Part shown: positions 50,860-59,175 of the stretch, piece by piece
Numbering within the stretch: the stretch's first letter is position 1
How the letters are laid out: every line of letters starts with the position of its first letter
NCBI RefSeq assembly: GCF_003201655.1
Contig: NZ_QJJU01000004.1
Location: 62,001-126,000 of the forward strand
Direction of reading: 5' to 3'
Length of the DNA stretch: 64,000 nt
Source of the DNA: Mycolicibacterium moriokaense
GTDB taxonomy: Bacteria; Actinomycetota; Actinomycetes; Mycobacteriales; Mycobacteriaceae
The notes under the pieces: model-generated
The model's input: the letters and a program-made list of their open reading frames with translations, nothing else
The model's database searches: none
Told to the model about the DNA's origin: nothing
Translations under genes and position numbers: made by a program

Positions 50860-51135
50860 GGGTCTCTCAGCCCGAATCGGTGCCGACCACACGGGTCACT
50901 CGAAGGATCAACACGTATGCGCCCATCGCCGCTGTACTGGCGCGAGACACAGAGTCGGCCTGACGCGGAGCTCGTCGCGTCAATTGCTGCCGGCGCGGCC
51001 ACGCGTCCGCCGCACCCGCCTCATTCAAGCCTCGATTGAGGGCGGGGGCGGCCGAATCTACTGAACGAATTATGGATAGGAGGCCGCGTTGAAACGCTCA
51101 CCGAATGGCGATCACATAAATTGACGCGCAGGGTG

Positions 51136-51978
51136 TTATTCGGCGTCGGCCGGGACGTATTGGAAGTCGGACAAATCCCGTCGGCTTCGGCTGAATCTCC
51201 AGGCTAATTTCAACACTCGGTTGTCCGGATGCACCTCGCCGTACTGAAGAACCAAGGTCGCGCGAATCAGCCCGGGTGCACAAACAAGATTGCCGTGCAA
51301 AGTGCGGTAGCCCCAAAATACGCAGGCATCGCCCGGTTGAAATGCAACGAGGTAATTCTCGGGAGCATCAAGAACCTTTTTTGCGAGGTGGCCGCGGTAC
51401 AGCGAGTTGTGCGTCAGGACCGTATCGACGAGATGTGAACCGACAAAGTGGCGGAAGGGGCGCTTGTTCCCAATGGCAGCCAATTCACCGCAATTGCCGA
51501 TGACGCCGCGAGGAAGGAATATAGGCACAACCATCGTCAAGACGCTTGCGTCATAGTGGAACAGGTTCGAGCGCGCCTTCGGCCCACTGCTGGCGCGAAC
51601 GGGAATGGCGCACCGAATGTCGTGTCCTGAGCCACCTTTGGGCCATCGTAGGCTAGCGGTCTCGCTGAATAGTTCGCGCAGTGCCGGATCGGACACGAGT
51701 TGATGCGCCGGTGAGCCGAGCTCATGGTCGGCCTCGGCGATCAAAAAGTCGCCCTCGCCGTGGTCAGCGATATGGTCGGTCACCCAAACACGCAGGGCTT
51801 CCAACCATTGATCAGAGAAGACGTCTCGAAGCTGCACCACGCCGTGATTGTCAAGTTCGTTCGCGAGCCACGGTGCCGAAATGCCGCCAAGGTTGATTAC
51901 GCCTTCTTTCACCGGGGCGCTCTCCGTCTGCCATGAATCCACCACACACACCTCGTCTTTCAAGATTGACCGGATCAT
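51136..51978 (-). CDS. Phytanoyl-CoA dioxygenase-like Fe(II)/2-oxoglutarate oxygenase
   Basis: Predicted 280 residues. The facial triad is suggested by HxD in SNLFHYDASVLTMVVP (about residues 143-158) and the distal His in FWGYRTLHGNLVCAPG, followed by Arg in LIRATLVLQYGEV that would bind 2-oxoglutarate. Length and layout fit PhyH-like enzymes, which hydroxylate small molecules or lipids. The start at 51978 has no good ribosome binding site; an internal GTG at about codon 13 is an alternative. The gene is somewhat AT-richer than its surroundings and sits next to IS debris, so it was probably acquired. Confidence 0.7.
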   Translation of the reverse strand: MIRSILKDEVCVVDSWQTESAPVKEGVINLGGISAPWLANELDNHGVVQLRDVFSDQWLEALRVWVTDHIADHGEGDFLIAEADHELGSPAHQLVSDPALRELFSETASLRWPKGGSGHDIRCAIPVRASSGPKARSNLFHYDASVLTMVVPIFLPRGVIGNCGELAAIGNKRPFRHFVGSHLVDTVLTHNSLYRGHLAKKVLDAPENYLVAFQPGDACVFWGYRTLHGNLVCAPGLIRATLVLQYGEVHPDNRVLKLAWRFSRSRRDLSDFQYVPADAE

Positions 51979-52038
51979 GTCGGACGCATTTCGGACCTAG
52001 CGCTAGATCAGTGAAGCGACTAAAGGCAACGATTACAT

Positions 52039-52111
52039 CATCATACGGTAAAGATTAGAGCACGACATCATCCGGTAAAGATTGGAGCATCATCCGGTAG
52101 AGATTAGAGCA
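52039..52111. repeat. Three 24-bp direct repeats beside the IS remnant
   Basis: Copies at 52039-52062, 52066-52089 and 52088-52111 all read CATCAT(A/C)CGGTA(A/G)AGATT followed by (A/G)GAGCA, differing at only a few positions. Spacing is 27 and 22 bp. They lie between the 2OG-oxygenase gene and the transposase remnant and are too few and too closely spaced for CRISPR. Multiple end repeats of this kind are seen at some IS ends. Confidence 0.8.
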
Positions 52112-52129
52112 TGACCGCCGCGCCGAAGC

Positions 52130-52692
52130 CAAGGTCCACAGGTCGCGGTAATGCGATTCACAGTTTCGGCAATCTTTTCACAGGTTGCGGCAATCCTCGC
52201 AGTGGGCCGCATCTTCGGCCACGGCGCGCAGGTTGCGGTTAAATCGCTCGATCTTGCCGGTGGTGGTCTGCTACTTGGGGCTGGGTCAGCAGGATGTCGG
52301 TGCCATGTTCGCACCAGAATCGCTTCAAATAGCCCCTCCACCGGCGGATGATTGAACTGACCGGTGAACACCTTGCCATCATCAGTCAGAATCTGTTCGG
52401 GCACACCATAGGTTGCTGCCAGGGCGGTGCGCAACCCGCAACAGACCGCACGGATGTGCTCACGGGCCGTCAATCGGGGCGGATGGGCACATCCGTGAGC
52501 GATCATCGTTCCCTGTGAGGGCTTTGCCGCTGGTCCCACCAGCGACAGCATCCGCCCACGACATCCATCTGCCAATTCGATGTCCGCACCACACTCCCAG
52601 AGCTTCCGGTGACGCGAGCGGCGATCCCGCACCGCCGGGTCGATCAACACTCTCCGGACCAGCGCCCGATCCACCGCAGACTCCGAGGGCAA
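52130..52692 (-). mobile_element. Decayed IS481-family transposase remnant
   Basis: Reading leftwards, the frame shows RALVRRVLIDPAVRDRRSRH (start of the integrase part), a scrambled stretch where the DDE first Asp should be, then a good match YGVPEQILTDDGKVFTGQFN to the second catalytic Asp region of IS481 transposases, and HPPVEGLFEAI. A frame change follows, after which ERFNRNLRA can be read in another frame. N-terminal helix-turn-helix and much of the catalytic core are missing. The element cannot transpose. The whole gap 51979-52730 contains only this and the two repeat sets. Confidence 0.75.
52137..52194. repeat. Three CACAGGTTGCGGYAAT-type repeats at the IS remnant end
   Basis: Copies at 52137-52152, 52159-52173 (one base shorter and diverged) and 52179-52194 follow CACAGGTYGCGGYAAT. 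The transposase-like frame reads into them from the right. They look like IS481-type end sequences repeated through several insertions or deletions at the same place. Confidence 0.6.
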
Positions 52693-52730
52693 CGGGTACT
52701 CACATCACTGAACGCTGGGAAGTCTGTCGC

Positions 52731-53654
52731 TTAGGGAAGAAACTTGTTGGCGAGCAGGCTTGCTACGGCCCAGTCTTGGATGGCGATTCCGACGGATTTG
52801 AACACGGTTCTTCTCCGTCGGTCGGTCTGAGGTCTGACGAGCGCGTAGCCGAGTTCGGTGAGGGCGCCCGTGTTGATCGCTCCGGATTGGAGGGCGTGGA
52901 TGATCTCTCCGGATTCCTCGAGCACCGCCTCGATTTGGTCAACGACCACGGTGCTGTTGGCGAGGAGGTCGTCTGAGAGTTCGCGCATACTGGGGCGAAA
53001 TGCCCCTATTGCGTTGACGTGCACTTCGGCGGCCAAGGAAGCTGCTGAGAAGAGCGGTTTTGTGGAAGTCGTTGCACAGCAGACGATCTCTGCGTCCGCA
53101 AGGGCAGCGTTGATGTCGGTCGCGGTTGTGACATCTGCACCCCCGAGGTACGGTCCGATCTTGTCCGCCAATGCTTGAGCGGATCGCGGATTGATGTCGG
53201 CCACGGTGAGCTGGCGCAGTGGCCGCACGGCGTGCACCGCCCGGATCTGATCAAGTGACTGCCCGCCGGCACCGATGATGGTCAGCCTGGCGGCGTCGGG
53301 GGCGGCGAGCAGATCGGTGGCGACGCCTACGACGGCGCCGGTGCGCAGGGCGGTCACGGCTGCAGCATCAGCGACGAGGTGGTCAATCCGGTCGGTCTGG
53401 CTCCACACCACGGTGCCTGCGATGGCGGGCTTGCGTTCGAAGTTGACACTGAGTGTCTTGATCATGGCGGATGAGGTCGCTCGGTGGTGTAACGGCATCA
53501 CGAGGAATTGGCCATCGTTGAGGGCCGTGCGTACGGGCATCTCGAACTCACCATGTTCGAAGTCGATGAAGCCGCGGCGCACTGCGTCGATCGCCTCCCG
53601 CATTGTCACTGCCGTGCGGATGTCCTGTTCATCGACAGTGACTGTGTTCACCAC
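52731..53654 (-). CDS. Ornithine cyclodeaminase/mu-crystallin family protein
   Basis: Predicted 307 residues. The Rossmann domain has LTIIGAGGQSLDQIRAVHAV and VADINPRSAQALADKIG; the active-site Lys/Asp region is at MIKTLSVNFERKP and the GAFRPSMRELSDDLL loop. Members are ornithine cyclodeaminase, ketimine reductases or alanine dehydrogenases, all NAD(P)-linked amino acid or imino acid enzymes. It follows the DadA-like oxidase gene in the same orientation (60 bp apart), suggesting that an imino acid made by the oxidase is reduced or processed here. Confidence 0.85.
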   Translation of the reverse strand: MVNTVTVDEQDIRTAVTMREAIDAVRRGFIDFEHGEFEMPVRTALNDGQFLVMPLHHRATSSAMIKTLSVNFERKPAIAGTVVWSQTDRIDHLVADAAAVTALRTGAVVGVATDLLAAPDAARLTIIGAGGQSLDQIRAVHAVRPLRQLTVADINPRSAQALADKIGPYLGGADVTTATDINAALADAEIVCCATTSTKPLFSAASLAAEVHVNAIGAFRPSMRELSDDLLANSTVVVDQIEAVLEESGEIIHALQSGAINTGALTELGYALVRPQTDRRRRTVFKSVGIAIQDWAVASLLANKFLP

Positions 53655-53714
53655 GCCCTACCTTTCCGTCATTCCAAAGCTGTGCCGAACGGTCAATCTG
53701 ACTTAATGTCAGCG

Positions 53715-55004
53715 TCAAATCTTCGGTGCAGCGCAGGATTTGGGGGATCTGTCGTGAAGGCGCGCTGCACGCCGGACAGGTCGCGCGAGGCGATCTGGAT
53801 CAAAGGGGCGCGCCGCTTCGAACGGGGTGTCCGCAGTGAGGATGTCGGTCACCATTTGGCCGGTCGACGGCGCCAGCATCAGCCCCAGCATGTTGTGACC
53901 GGTAGCCAGGATGACACGGCGAGTGCCCGGCAGGCGTCCGATCGCGGGAAGGCCGTCAGGCGTGAGGACTCTGCTGCCCATCCACTCGCTGGTCCGGCCC
54001 TCCCAATCGGCCGACTTCACATACGGCTGGGCGGCCGCCACCATCGCCCTGATCCGCCGCGGTCGAAATGCGACGGTGTCGCTGTCGAGCTCCATCGTGC
54101 CGGCCACCCGGAGCGCGTCGGCCATCGGCGTGAGAACGACCCGAGCGTCACCGAGGTGGACCACATGCCGGGGCATCGGCTCGGCCTGCACCGAGAAGCT
54201 GTAACCCTTGCCGGGGAACAGATTTATGTCCACTCCCAATTGCCTGCATAACGCGCGTGATCCGACGCCAGCGGCAACGATGACGGCACTGGTATTCAGG
54301 TCGCCTGTGGAAGTGCGGACCACTGCGGTGGTCGCGCCGTCGACGAGAGAGGTCACCCCCGCTCCCTCGACGATCTCCACACCGCGGCCTCGTAAGTGGG
54401 CCGCTAGTTCGTCCACGAACCGGGACGGGTCCAGCCACCACTGGTCCTCGACGTGGAAGCCCGCCGCCGCGCGCGGGCCCACCGCGGGCTCGAGCGCCAC
54501 CAGATCAGCTCGGTCAAGCAATGCACCGACCTTGGTGCCCCCGAGTTCACGGTAGGACCGCAGCGCGAGCCGTGCCCTCGCCGCGGATCCGAAAGCGAAG
54601 ACGAGTCCGTCCTTGCCCATCGTCGGTCCGGCAGCCCCCATGGCCTCGAACAGATCGCGGCTGCCTTCGGCCAGATGAGCCAGCGACCGAGCGCCTTCCG
54701 AAAACCGCGCCCGAGAAGTAAACCTCCAGAATCGCGTAACGAATCTGAGCAAGGCAGGGTCGAGGCGAGGACGGATGTACAGGGCACTGTCGGGTGCGGG
54801 CAGCCCGCGCACCGCTTGGCCGATTATCCCGGGCGCCGGCAAGGGGGCCACGATGTCAGGTTCGATCAAGCCGGCATTCCCGCGTGAGGCTCCGTTGCCG
54901 ACCCGGGCGCGCTCGACGACTGTCACCCGGAAGCCGGCACGGTCCAGGAAGTACGCGGTGCTGAGACCGACGACGCCTCCGCCGACGACTGTTACGTGGT
55001 CCAT
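53715..55004 (-). CDS. DadA-like FAD-dependent amino acid oxidoreductase
   Basis: Predicted 429 residues of the DAO superfamily. FAD-binding VTVVGGGVVGLSTAYFLDRAG opens the protein, followed by ASRGNAGLIEPDIVAP and, near the C-terminus, VILATGHNMLGLMLAPSTGQ. It resembles D-amino acid dehydrogenase and other FAD imino/amino acid oxidases; the substrate may be a D-amino acid, hydroxyproline or a secondary amine. It lies just downstream of one copy of a duplicated 93-bp element. Part of a cluster with an ornithine cyclodeaminase homologue, a CdaR-like regulator and a dipeptidase. Confidence 0.85.
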   Translation of the reverse strand: MDHVTVVGGGVVGLSTAYFLDRAGFRVTVVERARVGNGASRGNAGLIEPDIVAPLPAPGIIGQAVRGLPAPDSALYIRPRLDPALLRFVTRFWRFTSRARFSEGARSLAHLAEGSRDLFEAMGAAGPTMGKDGLVFAFGSAARARLALRSYRELGGTKVGALLDRADLVALEPAVGPRAAAGFHVEDQWWLDPSRFVDELAAHLRGRGVEIVEGAGVTSLVDGATTAVVRTSTGDLNTSAVIVAAGVGSRALCRQLGVDINLFPGKGYSFSVQAEPMPRHVVHLGDARVVLTPMADALRVAGTMELDSDTVAFRPRRIRAMVAAAQPYVKSADWEGRTSEWMGSRVLTPDGLPAIGRLPGTRRVILATGHNMLGLMLAPSTGQMVTDILTADTPFEAARPFDPDRLARPVRRAARLHDRSPKSCAAPKI

Positions 55005-55013
55005 TGATGAGAC

Positions 55014-55106
55014 GTTAGGGGCAGCATACCGACGCCGTCATCGTGCGAAGTGTATGAAGGCCGTCGGAGTTGAACGCGCGAATCTGTATGAATAACCCAA
55101 GTCCGG
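55014..55106. promoter_or_regulatory. 93-bp duplicated upstream element, copy A (before the DadA-like gene)
   Basis: This stretch aligns without gaps to 55545-55637 at 72 of 93 positions (77%). The best conserved blocks are TGCGAAGTG, GTTGAA and TCTGTATGAAT, with CCCAAGTC at the far end. It begins 9 bp upstream of the DadA-like start, and the second copy is similarly placed before the next minus-strand gene, so it probably contains promoter and operator. Confidence 0.7.
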
Positions 55107-55136
55107 ACGAACGGGCGCCAACCGCTCTGATCATGT

Positions 55137-55511
55137 TCAGGGGCCGGTGATCAGGCCGGCGATGTTGAGTATCAGCCCAACTATGCCGATGCCGATGGTG
55201 GTGGCCCAGGCTGCCCAACTCCGATATTCGTAGCTGGAACGGTGGGGCAGATGAACCAGAAGTCCGCCGTATCCGATGACGACGATGGACACCGCCATCG
55301 CGATCCGGTAGGCGAGGTCGAACCCCACGAAGCCCGACGTCAGCGATGCTCCGTACGCGACCATCACCCAGAATCGGGCCGACCCTGACGCCGCGTGCAG
55401 CGGTCGGCGACCGGCCCTCGTCTCGCGAATGCTGAAGAGATGGTAACCGGCTCCGACCACCGCATACACCGCCTGAACTAAAAGCAGCGCGGGGATGTGG
55501 TGGGTGCTCAT
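55137..55511 (-). CDS. Small four-helix membrane protein, function unknown
   Basis: Predicted 124 residues with four hydrophobic segments (IPALLLVQAVYAVVGAGYHL, ARFWVMVAYGASLTSGFVGF, RIAMAVSIVVIGYGGLLVHL and WATTIGIGIVGLILNIAGLI). No known domain. It lies between the two copies of the 93-bp element and upstream of the DadA-like gene, so it is likely coregulated and could be an amino-acid channel or transport accessory. Confidence 0.7.
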   Translation of the reverse strand: MSTHHIPALLLVQAVYAVVGAGYHLFSIRETRAGRRPLHAASGSARFWVMVAYGASLTSGFVGFDLAYRIAMAVSIVVIGYGGLLVHLPHRSSYEYRSWAAWATTIGIGIVGLILNIAGLITGP

Positions 55512-55544
55512 CTTGTCTCCTGCCGTGATTCACGTAGGTCAGAA

Positions 55545-55637
55545 GTTAGGCGCGGTGTGCCGATGGCGTCATCATGCGAAGTGCACGAATACCCTCGGTG
55601 TTGAATGAACGATTCTGTATGAATGGCCCAAGTCAGG
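55545..55637. promoter_or_regulatory. 93-bp duplicated upstream element, copy B (before the membrane protein gene and the CdaR-type regulator)
   Basis: Second copy of the element at 55014-55106 in the same orientation. It begins 33 bp upstream of the membrane protein start and ends 7 bp before the GTG start of the CdaR-type regulator on the other strand, so it may hold the divergent promoters and the regulator's own binding site. Confidence 0.7.
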
Positions 55638-55644
55638 AGGAAAA

Positions 55645-56799
55645 GTGACGACCGATCCGATGATGCATTCGCTGCCTCCCGCGCTCGCCCAGGAGATCGC
55701 GACCGACCTCGGCGTCACCGTCGGCTTGCACGTACTGATCACCGACCGTGAGGCCGTGATCATCGGAAGCGGCGATCCCAATCGCGTGGGTCAGTTGCAC
55801 AGCCCGTCCTTAGAGGTCATGGCCACTCTGGAGCCGGCGACCACTACGGCCCAGCAAGCACGGGTGATGCGTGTCAGGCCCGGTATCACCTGGCCTATCG
55901 TCATCGCCGGCAAGGCCGTCGGCACCGTCGGCCTCACCGGCAGCCCGCGCACCGTGTACCGCTTCGGCCTCATCGTCCAGCGGCAGATCGAGATCCTGGT
56001 TCGCGAGTCGGAGTTACTGCGCAGCAAGCTGATCAGAGAGCAGGCATTACGCGACGTGGTGCGCGACATCGCATTCTTCGACGCCGACACGATCACCCCC
56101 GCAACGCTGACCTCACATGCTGCCGAACTCGGCGTCGACCTGCGCCTACCGCGAGTGGCCATTGTGATCGACCACCCGGCATCGATCTCCGCGCCAGCCA
56201 CGCTGCGCCTCGCGCGCGAGGTGTTCGACGGCCCGCAAGACCTGGCGGCCGAGCTGAGCCCGGCCCGCATTGCCGTTCTGCACCGCCTACGCGATGACCC
56301 GGAAACCGCCGGCAACCGGCTCGTGGATCAGGCGCGGGTCCGCCACGACTCACTGGTCTGGATCGGTATCGGCGAGGTCGCCGACGACGTCCCGAGGCTG
56401 CACGGTTCCTATCAAGACGCCAGCGCCGCAGCACAACTCGGACCGTCGACGACTTCAACGAGCCACGTCTTCTCGATTGGCCGGCTTCGCGTGCACCAGT
56501 TGCTGGACTCGACCGGACGTCACGCCCAAACGCGCTTCGCTGGGTCGCTGCTCGGCGAATTGCCGGCTACGACCAATTGGTCGGAGGCACGGGCGACGTT
56601 GATCGCTTGGGCCGAAAGCGGTTTCAACCTGGTGCGGGCGGCTGAACTGCTCCACATTCACAGGAACACGCTGCTCTACCGTCTCGACAAGTTGAGTCAG
56701 CAGTGTGGTCAATCGGTGCGGGAGCCCGGCACCGGCATTGCGCTCTACCTTGCCTGCCTCGTCGACCAGGCGTCCGTTGGACGATCTGCACAGTCATAA
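55645..56799 (+). CDS. CdaR/PucR-type transcriptional activator
   Basis: Predicted 384 residues. The N-terminal part matches the sugar-diacid recognition domain of CdaR (LAQEIATDLGVTVGLHVLIT, VIIGSGDPNRVGQLHSPSLE, GKAVGTVGLTGSPRTV); the C-terminus is a PucR-type helix-turn-helix (GFNLVRAAELLHIHRNTLLYRLDKL). Such activators respond to glycerate, sugar diacids, allantoin or amino acids. GTG start with AGGAGG upstream. It is divergent from the membrane protein gene and upstream of the dipeptidase gene, and is the likely regulator of this catabolic cluster. Confidence 0.87.
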   Translation: MTTDPMMHSLPPALAQEIATDLGVTVGLHVLITDREAVIIGSGDPNRVGQLHSPSLEVMATLEPATTTAQQARVMRVRPGITWPIVIAGKAVGTVGLTGSPRTVYRFGLIVQRQIEILVRESELLRSKLIREQALRDVVRDIAFFDADTITPATLTSHAAELGVDLRLPRVAIVIDHPASISAPATLRLAREVFDGPQDLAAELSPARIAVLHRLRDDPETAGNRLVDQARVRHDSLVWIGIGEVADDVPRLHGSYQDASAAAQLGPSTTSTSHVFSIGRLRVHQLLDSTGRHAQTRFAGSLLGELPATTNWSEARATLIAWAESGFNLVRAAELLHIHRNTLLYRLDKLSQQCGQSVREPGTGIALYLACLVDQASVGRSAQS

Positions 56800-56902
56800 C
56801 GGCAGATGAACGGGTCGTTTTCTGGCTCTTCGGCCAATGCCTCGGCGTCCACGTCTTCCTAGGCTGGGCACAACAGTCCGCCAGGCCAGAGGGAGAAAGA
56901 CG

Positions 56903-57943
56903 ATGCCTGCAGAAGTCGACCATGCATCAGCCGCCACCGCTGAGATATCGGAGCACGCACGCCGCCTGCACGATTCCTCGGTCATCATCGACGCCTGCTG
57001 CCCCGGAGAGTATTGGGTCAAGAACTTCCCCAAGTGGTTGGAAGGCGGGGCAAGCTGCACCGTCTTCACGATCGCCGCCACGCAGTCGTGCCGCGACACC
57101 ATGGCCCACATCGCCAAGTTCTACAAGTTCTACAACCTCTCGCAGCAGTACGACGGCCCGCTGGTGCTGGCGACCACGACCGACGACATTCGACAGGCCA
57201 AGGCCAACGGAAAGCTGGCCGTCGTGTTGCAATTCCAGGGCACCCACCCGATCGAGTACGACCCCAGTCTGGTCGAGCTGTACTGGCGCCTCGGCGTGCG
57301 AGTCATTCAGCTGGCCTACAACCAGCGCAGCCCAGTGGGCGACGGATGTGAAGAGCCCGACAACGCGGGCCTGAGCGAACTCGGGTACCAGGTGGTCGGC
57401 GAACTCAACCGGCTCGGTGTGGCCGTGGACCTCTCCCACACCGGCGTGCGCGCGTCCTTCGAAGCGGTCGAGGCATCGACGGCACCCTGCATCGTCTCGC
57501 ACGCCAACGCCAAGGCCGTGCACGACTGCAAGCGAAACCTCTCCGACGACCTGATCCGCGCGGTCCTCGAGAAGGGCGGTGTCATCGGGTTGAACGGCTT
57601 CCCCGCGTTCGTCAGCGACAAGAAGTCCCCCACCCTGGACGACCTCATCGACCACCTGGTGCACTTCGACACGATCGCCGGCAAGTCCGGCCACGTCGGC
57701 CTCGGTCTCGACTACTACCACGCGACCCAGTCCGAATACGACGAGAACATCGCGCAAGGTACCTGGCATCCCGACAGCTACCCGCCGCCGCCGTGGAACT
57801 TCCCCGCCGGCATCGACGAGCCCACGACACTGAACCGTCTGACCGACCGGCTGGTGCAGCGCGGCTACTCCGACGACGAGATCCGCGGCGTCCTCGGCGA
57901 AAACTGGATGCGGGTCTTCAACCAGATCTGGTCGAAGGGATAG
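56903..57943 (+). CDS. M19 (renal dipeptidase) family protein with altered metal site
   Basis: Predicted 346-residue TIM-barrel protein. Family motifs are IQLAYNQRSPVGDGCEEP, DLSHTGVRASFEAV (His), IVSHANAKAVHDCKRNLSDD (His) and GLGLDYYHA (Asp). The first metal pair, normally HxD in DGHND, is replaced here by DACC (VIIDACCPGEYW), and the bridging Glu of the usual EGG motif is Gln (LQFQGTHPI). One of the two zinc sites is therefore lost or changed, as in some bacterial M19 homologues of unknown substrate. Start 56903 has GGGAGAAAG upstream. It is probably coexpressed with the CdaR-like regulator. Confidence 0.82.
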   Translation: MPAEVDHASAATAEISEHARRLHDSSVIIDACCPGEYWVKNFPKWLEGGASCTVFTIAATQSCRDTMAHIAKFYKFYNLSQQYDGPLVLATTTDDIRQAKANGKLAVVLQFQGTHPIEYDPSLVELYWRLGVRVIQLAYNQRSPVGDGCEEPDNAGLSELGYQVVGELNRLGVAVDLSHTGVRASFEAVEASTAPCIVSHANAKAVHDCKRNLSDDLIRAVLEKGGVIGLNGFPAFVSDKKSPTLDDLIDHLVHFDTIAGKSGHVGLGLDYYHATQSEYDENIAQGTWHPDSYPPPPWNFPAGIDEPTTLNRLTDRLVQRGYSDDEIRGVLGENWMRVFNQIWSKG

Positions 57944-58092
57944 GCGCAACCGACGGCTGCTCGCGCCTGATCTTCGCCCGACGAAAGCCGCGGCGGCCAG
58001 CCGAAATGCCGACCAATTCGAGCGACGCGGCACGGCGAACCTACGACGACGCTGCCAATCGAGAGCAGCTGCCATAAGAACGTTAGGTCCGT

Positions 58093-58124
58093 ACGATACA
58101 CTCTGTATTCAATACATATCGTAT
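58093..58124. promoter_or_regulatory. 32-bp operator-like site before the SMP-30-like gene
   Basis: The site contains two nested palindromes: outer arms ACGATA (58093-58098) and TATCGT (58117-58122), and inner TGTATTCAATACA with perfect 6-bp arms. It matches 61529-61560 at 27 of 32 positions. It lies about 20 bp before the gene start and probably covers its promoter. TetR-type binding is likely. Confidence 0.7.
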
Positions 58125-58143
58125 CCAACGTGAGGTGCTGACC

Positions 58144-59154
58144 GTGAAACTCAATCGCCGACTGCTCGCACCGAAACGCTGGACTCCGCCACCAGCACCG
58201 CCCGATCAGGGGCGCACCGCGGCGACACACACATTCGACATCAGCCGCCGAATCCCGAGCGGAGGTGAGGGGCCCAAGGACGTCATCTTCGACGAAGCCG
58301 GCCTGATCCTGGCCGGCCTTGAAGACGGCAACGTCGTCCGCATCGACCCCGTCAGTGGCAGTCGAACCGTCGTCGGCAACACCGGCGGCCGCCCGATGGG
58401 CCTGGAACCCAGTCACGACGGCGCCGTTCTCATCTGTGACTATGAAAAAGGTCTGCTGCGCATGAGTGCCGACGGCTACGTCGAAGTACTCGTCGACAAC
58501 ATCGCCGGAACACCACTGATCTTCTCGAGCAATGTCGTTGAAACACCTGACGGCACAATCTGGTTCACCGTGTCGACGCGGCGTTGGGGCCGCGAACACT
58601 ACCTCGGCGAGTTCTATGAACACTCCTGCACGGGCCTACTGGTGAAACGAGACCCCGATGGCACAGTCACCGTGGTGCGTGACGATCTGAAGTTCGCCAA
58701 TGGGCTGGTCTTGGCCCCCGATGCGTCATATCTGCTCTTCGCCGAAAGCGCAGGCTACCGAATCAGCCGCTATTGGCTGACCGGGCCGAACGCAGACACC
58801 GTGGAATCCTTCGCGGACAACCTCGCCGGGCTGCCCGACAGCATGAGCCTGGGCACCGACCAACTGGTGTGGGTGGGGATAGTCGCGCCTCGCAGCGCGC
58901 TACTCGATGCCTTCCTGCCGCGGCCAGGATTTCTCCGCACGCTGCTGTGGAATCTGCCTTCAACAGCGCGTCCGGCGGCCGCGTCTTTCGCATGGGTGAT
59001 GGCGTTCGACCTCCGGGGCCGGGTGGTCCACGATTTGCGCAACGACAGCGACTCATATGACTTTGTCACTAGCGCCGCCGAAAACAACGGAATCGTCATC
59101 GCTGCCAGTCAATTCGCGACTGATATTCTCCAAATCGCGCTTCCCACTGCGTGA
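58144..59154 (+). CDS. SMP-30/strictosidine-synthase-like six-blade propeller protein
   Basis: Predicted 336 residues (339 from an upstream GTG at 58135; the 58144 GTG has GAGGTG closer). Blades are visible in GPKDVIFDEAGLILAGLEDG, PMGLEPSHDGAVLICDYEKG, VVETPDGTIWFTVSTRRWG and NGLVLAPDASYLLFAESAGY. Members are lactonases, esterases or strictosidine synthase homologues; here lactone or ester hydrolysis is most likely. No signal peptide is evident. An operator-like site shared with the TetR/amidohydrolase region lies just upstream. Confidence 0.8.
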   Translation: MKLNRRLLAPKRWTPPPAPPDQGRTAATHTFDISRRIPSGGEGPKDVIFDEAGLILAGLEDGNVVRIDPVSGSRTVVGNTGGRPMGLEPSHDGAVLICDYEKGLLRMSADGYVEVLVDNIAGTPLIFSSNVVETPDGTIWFTVSTRRWGREHYLGEFYEHSCTGLLVKRDPDGTVTVVRDDLKFANGLVLAPDASYLLFAESAGYRISRYWLTGPNADTVESFADNLAGLPDSMSLGTDQLVWVGIVAPRSALLDAFLPRPGFLRTLLWNLPSTARPAAASFAWVMAFDLRGRVVHDLRNDSDSYDFVTSAAENNGIVIAASQFATDILQIALPTA

Positions 59155-59175
59155 TTGTGCGCGAGTTGCGGCTGG

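Noticed and set aside
52039..52194. Possible CRISPR array
   Set aside because: Only three copies of each unit, spacers of -2 to 7 bp, and no cas genes in the window.
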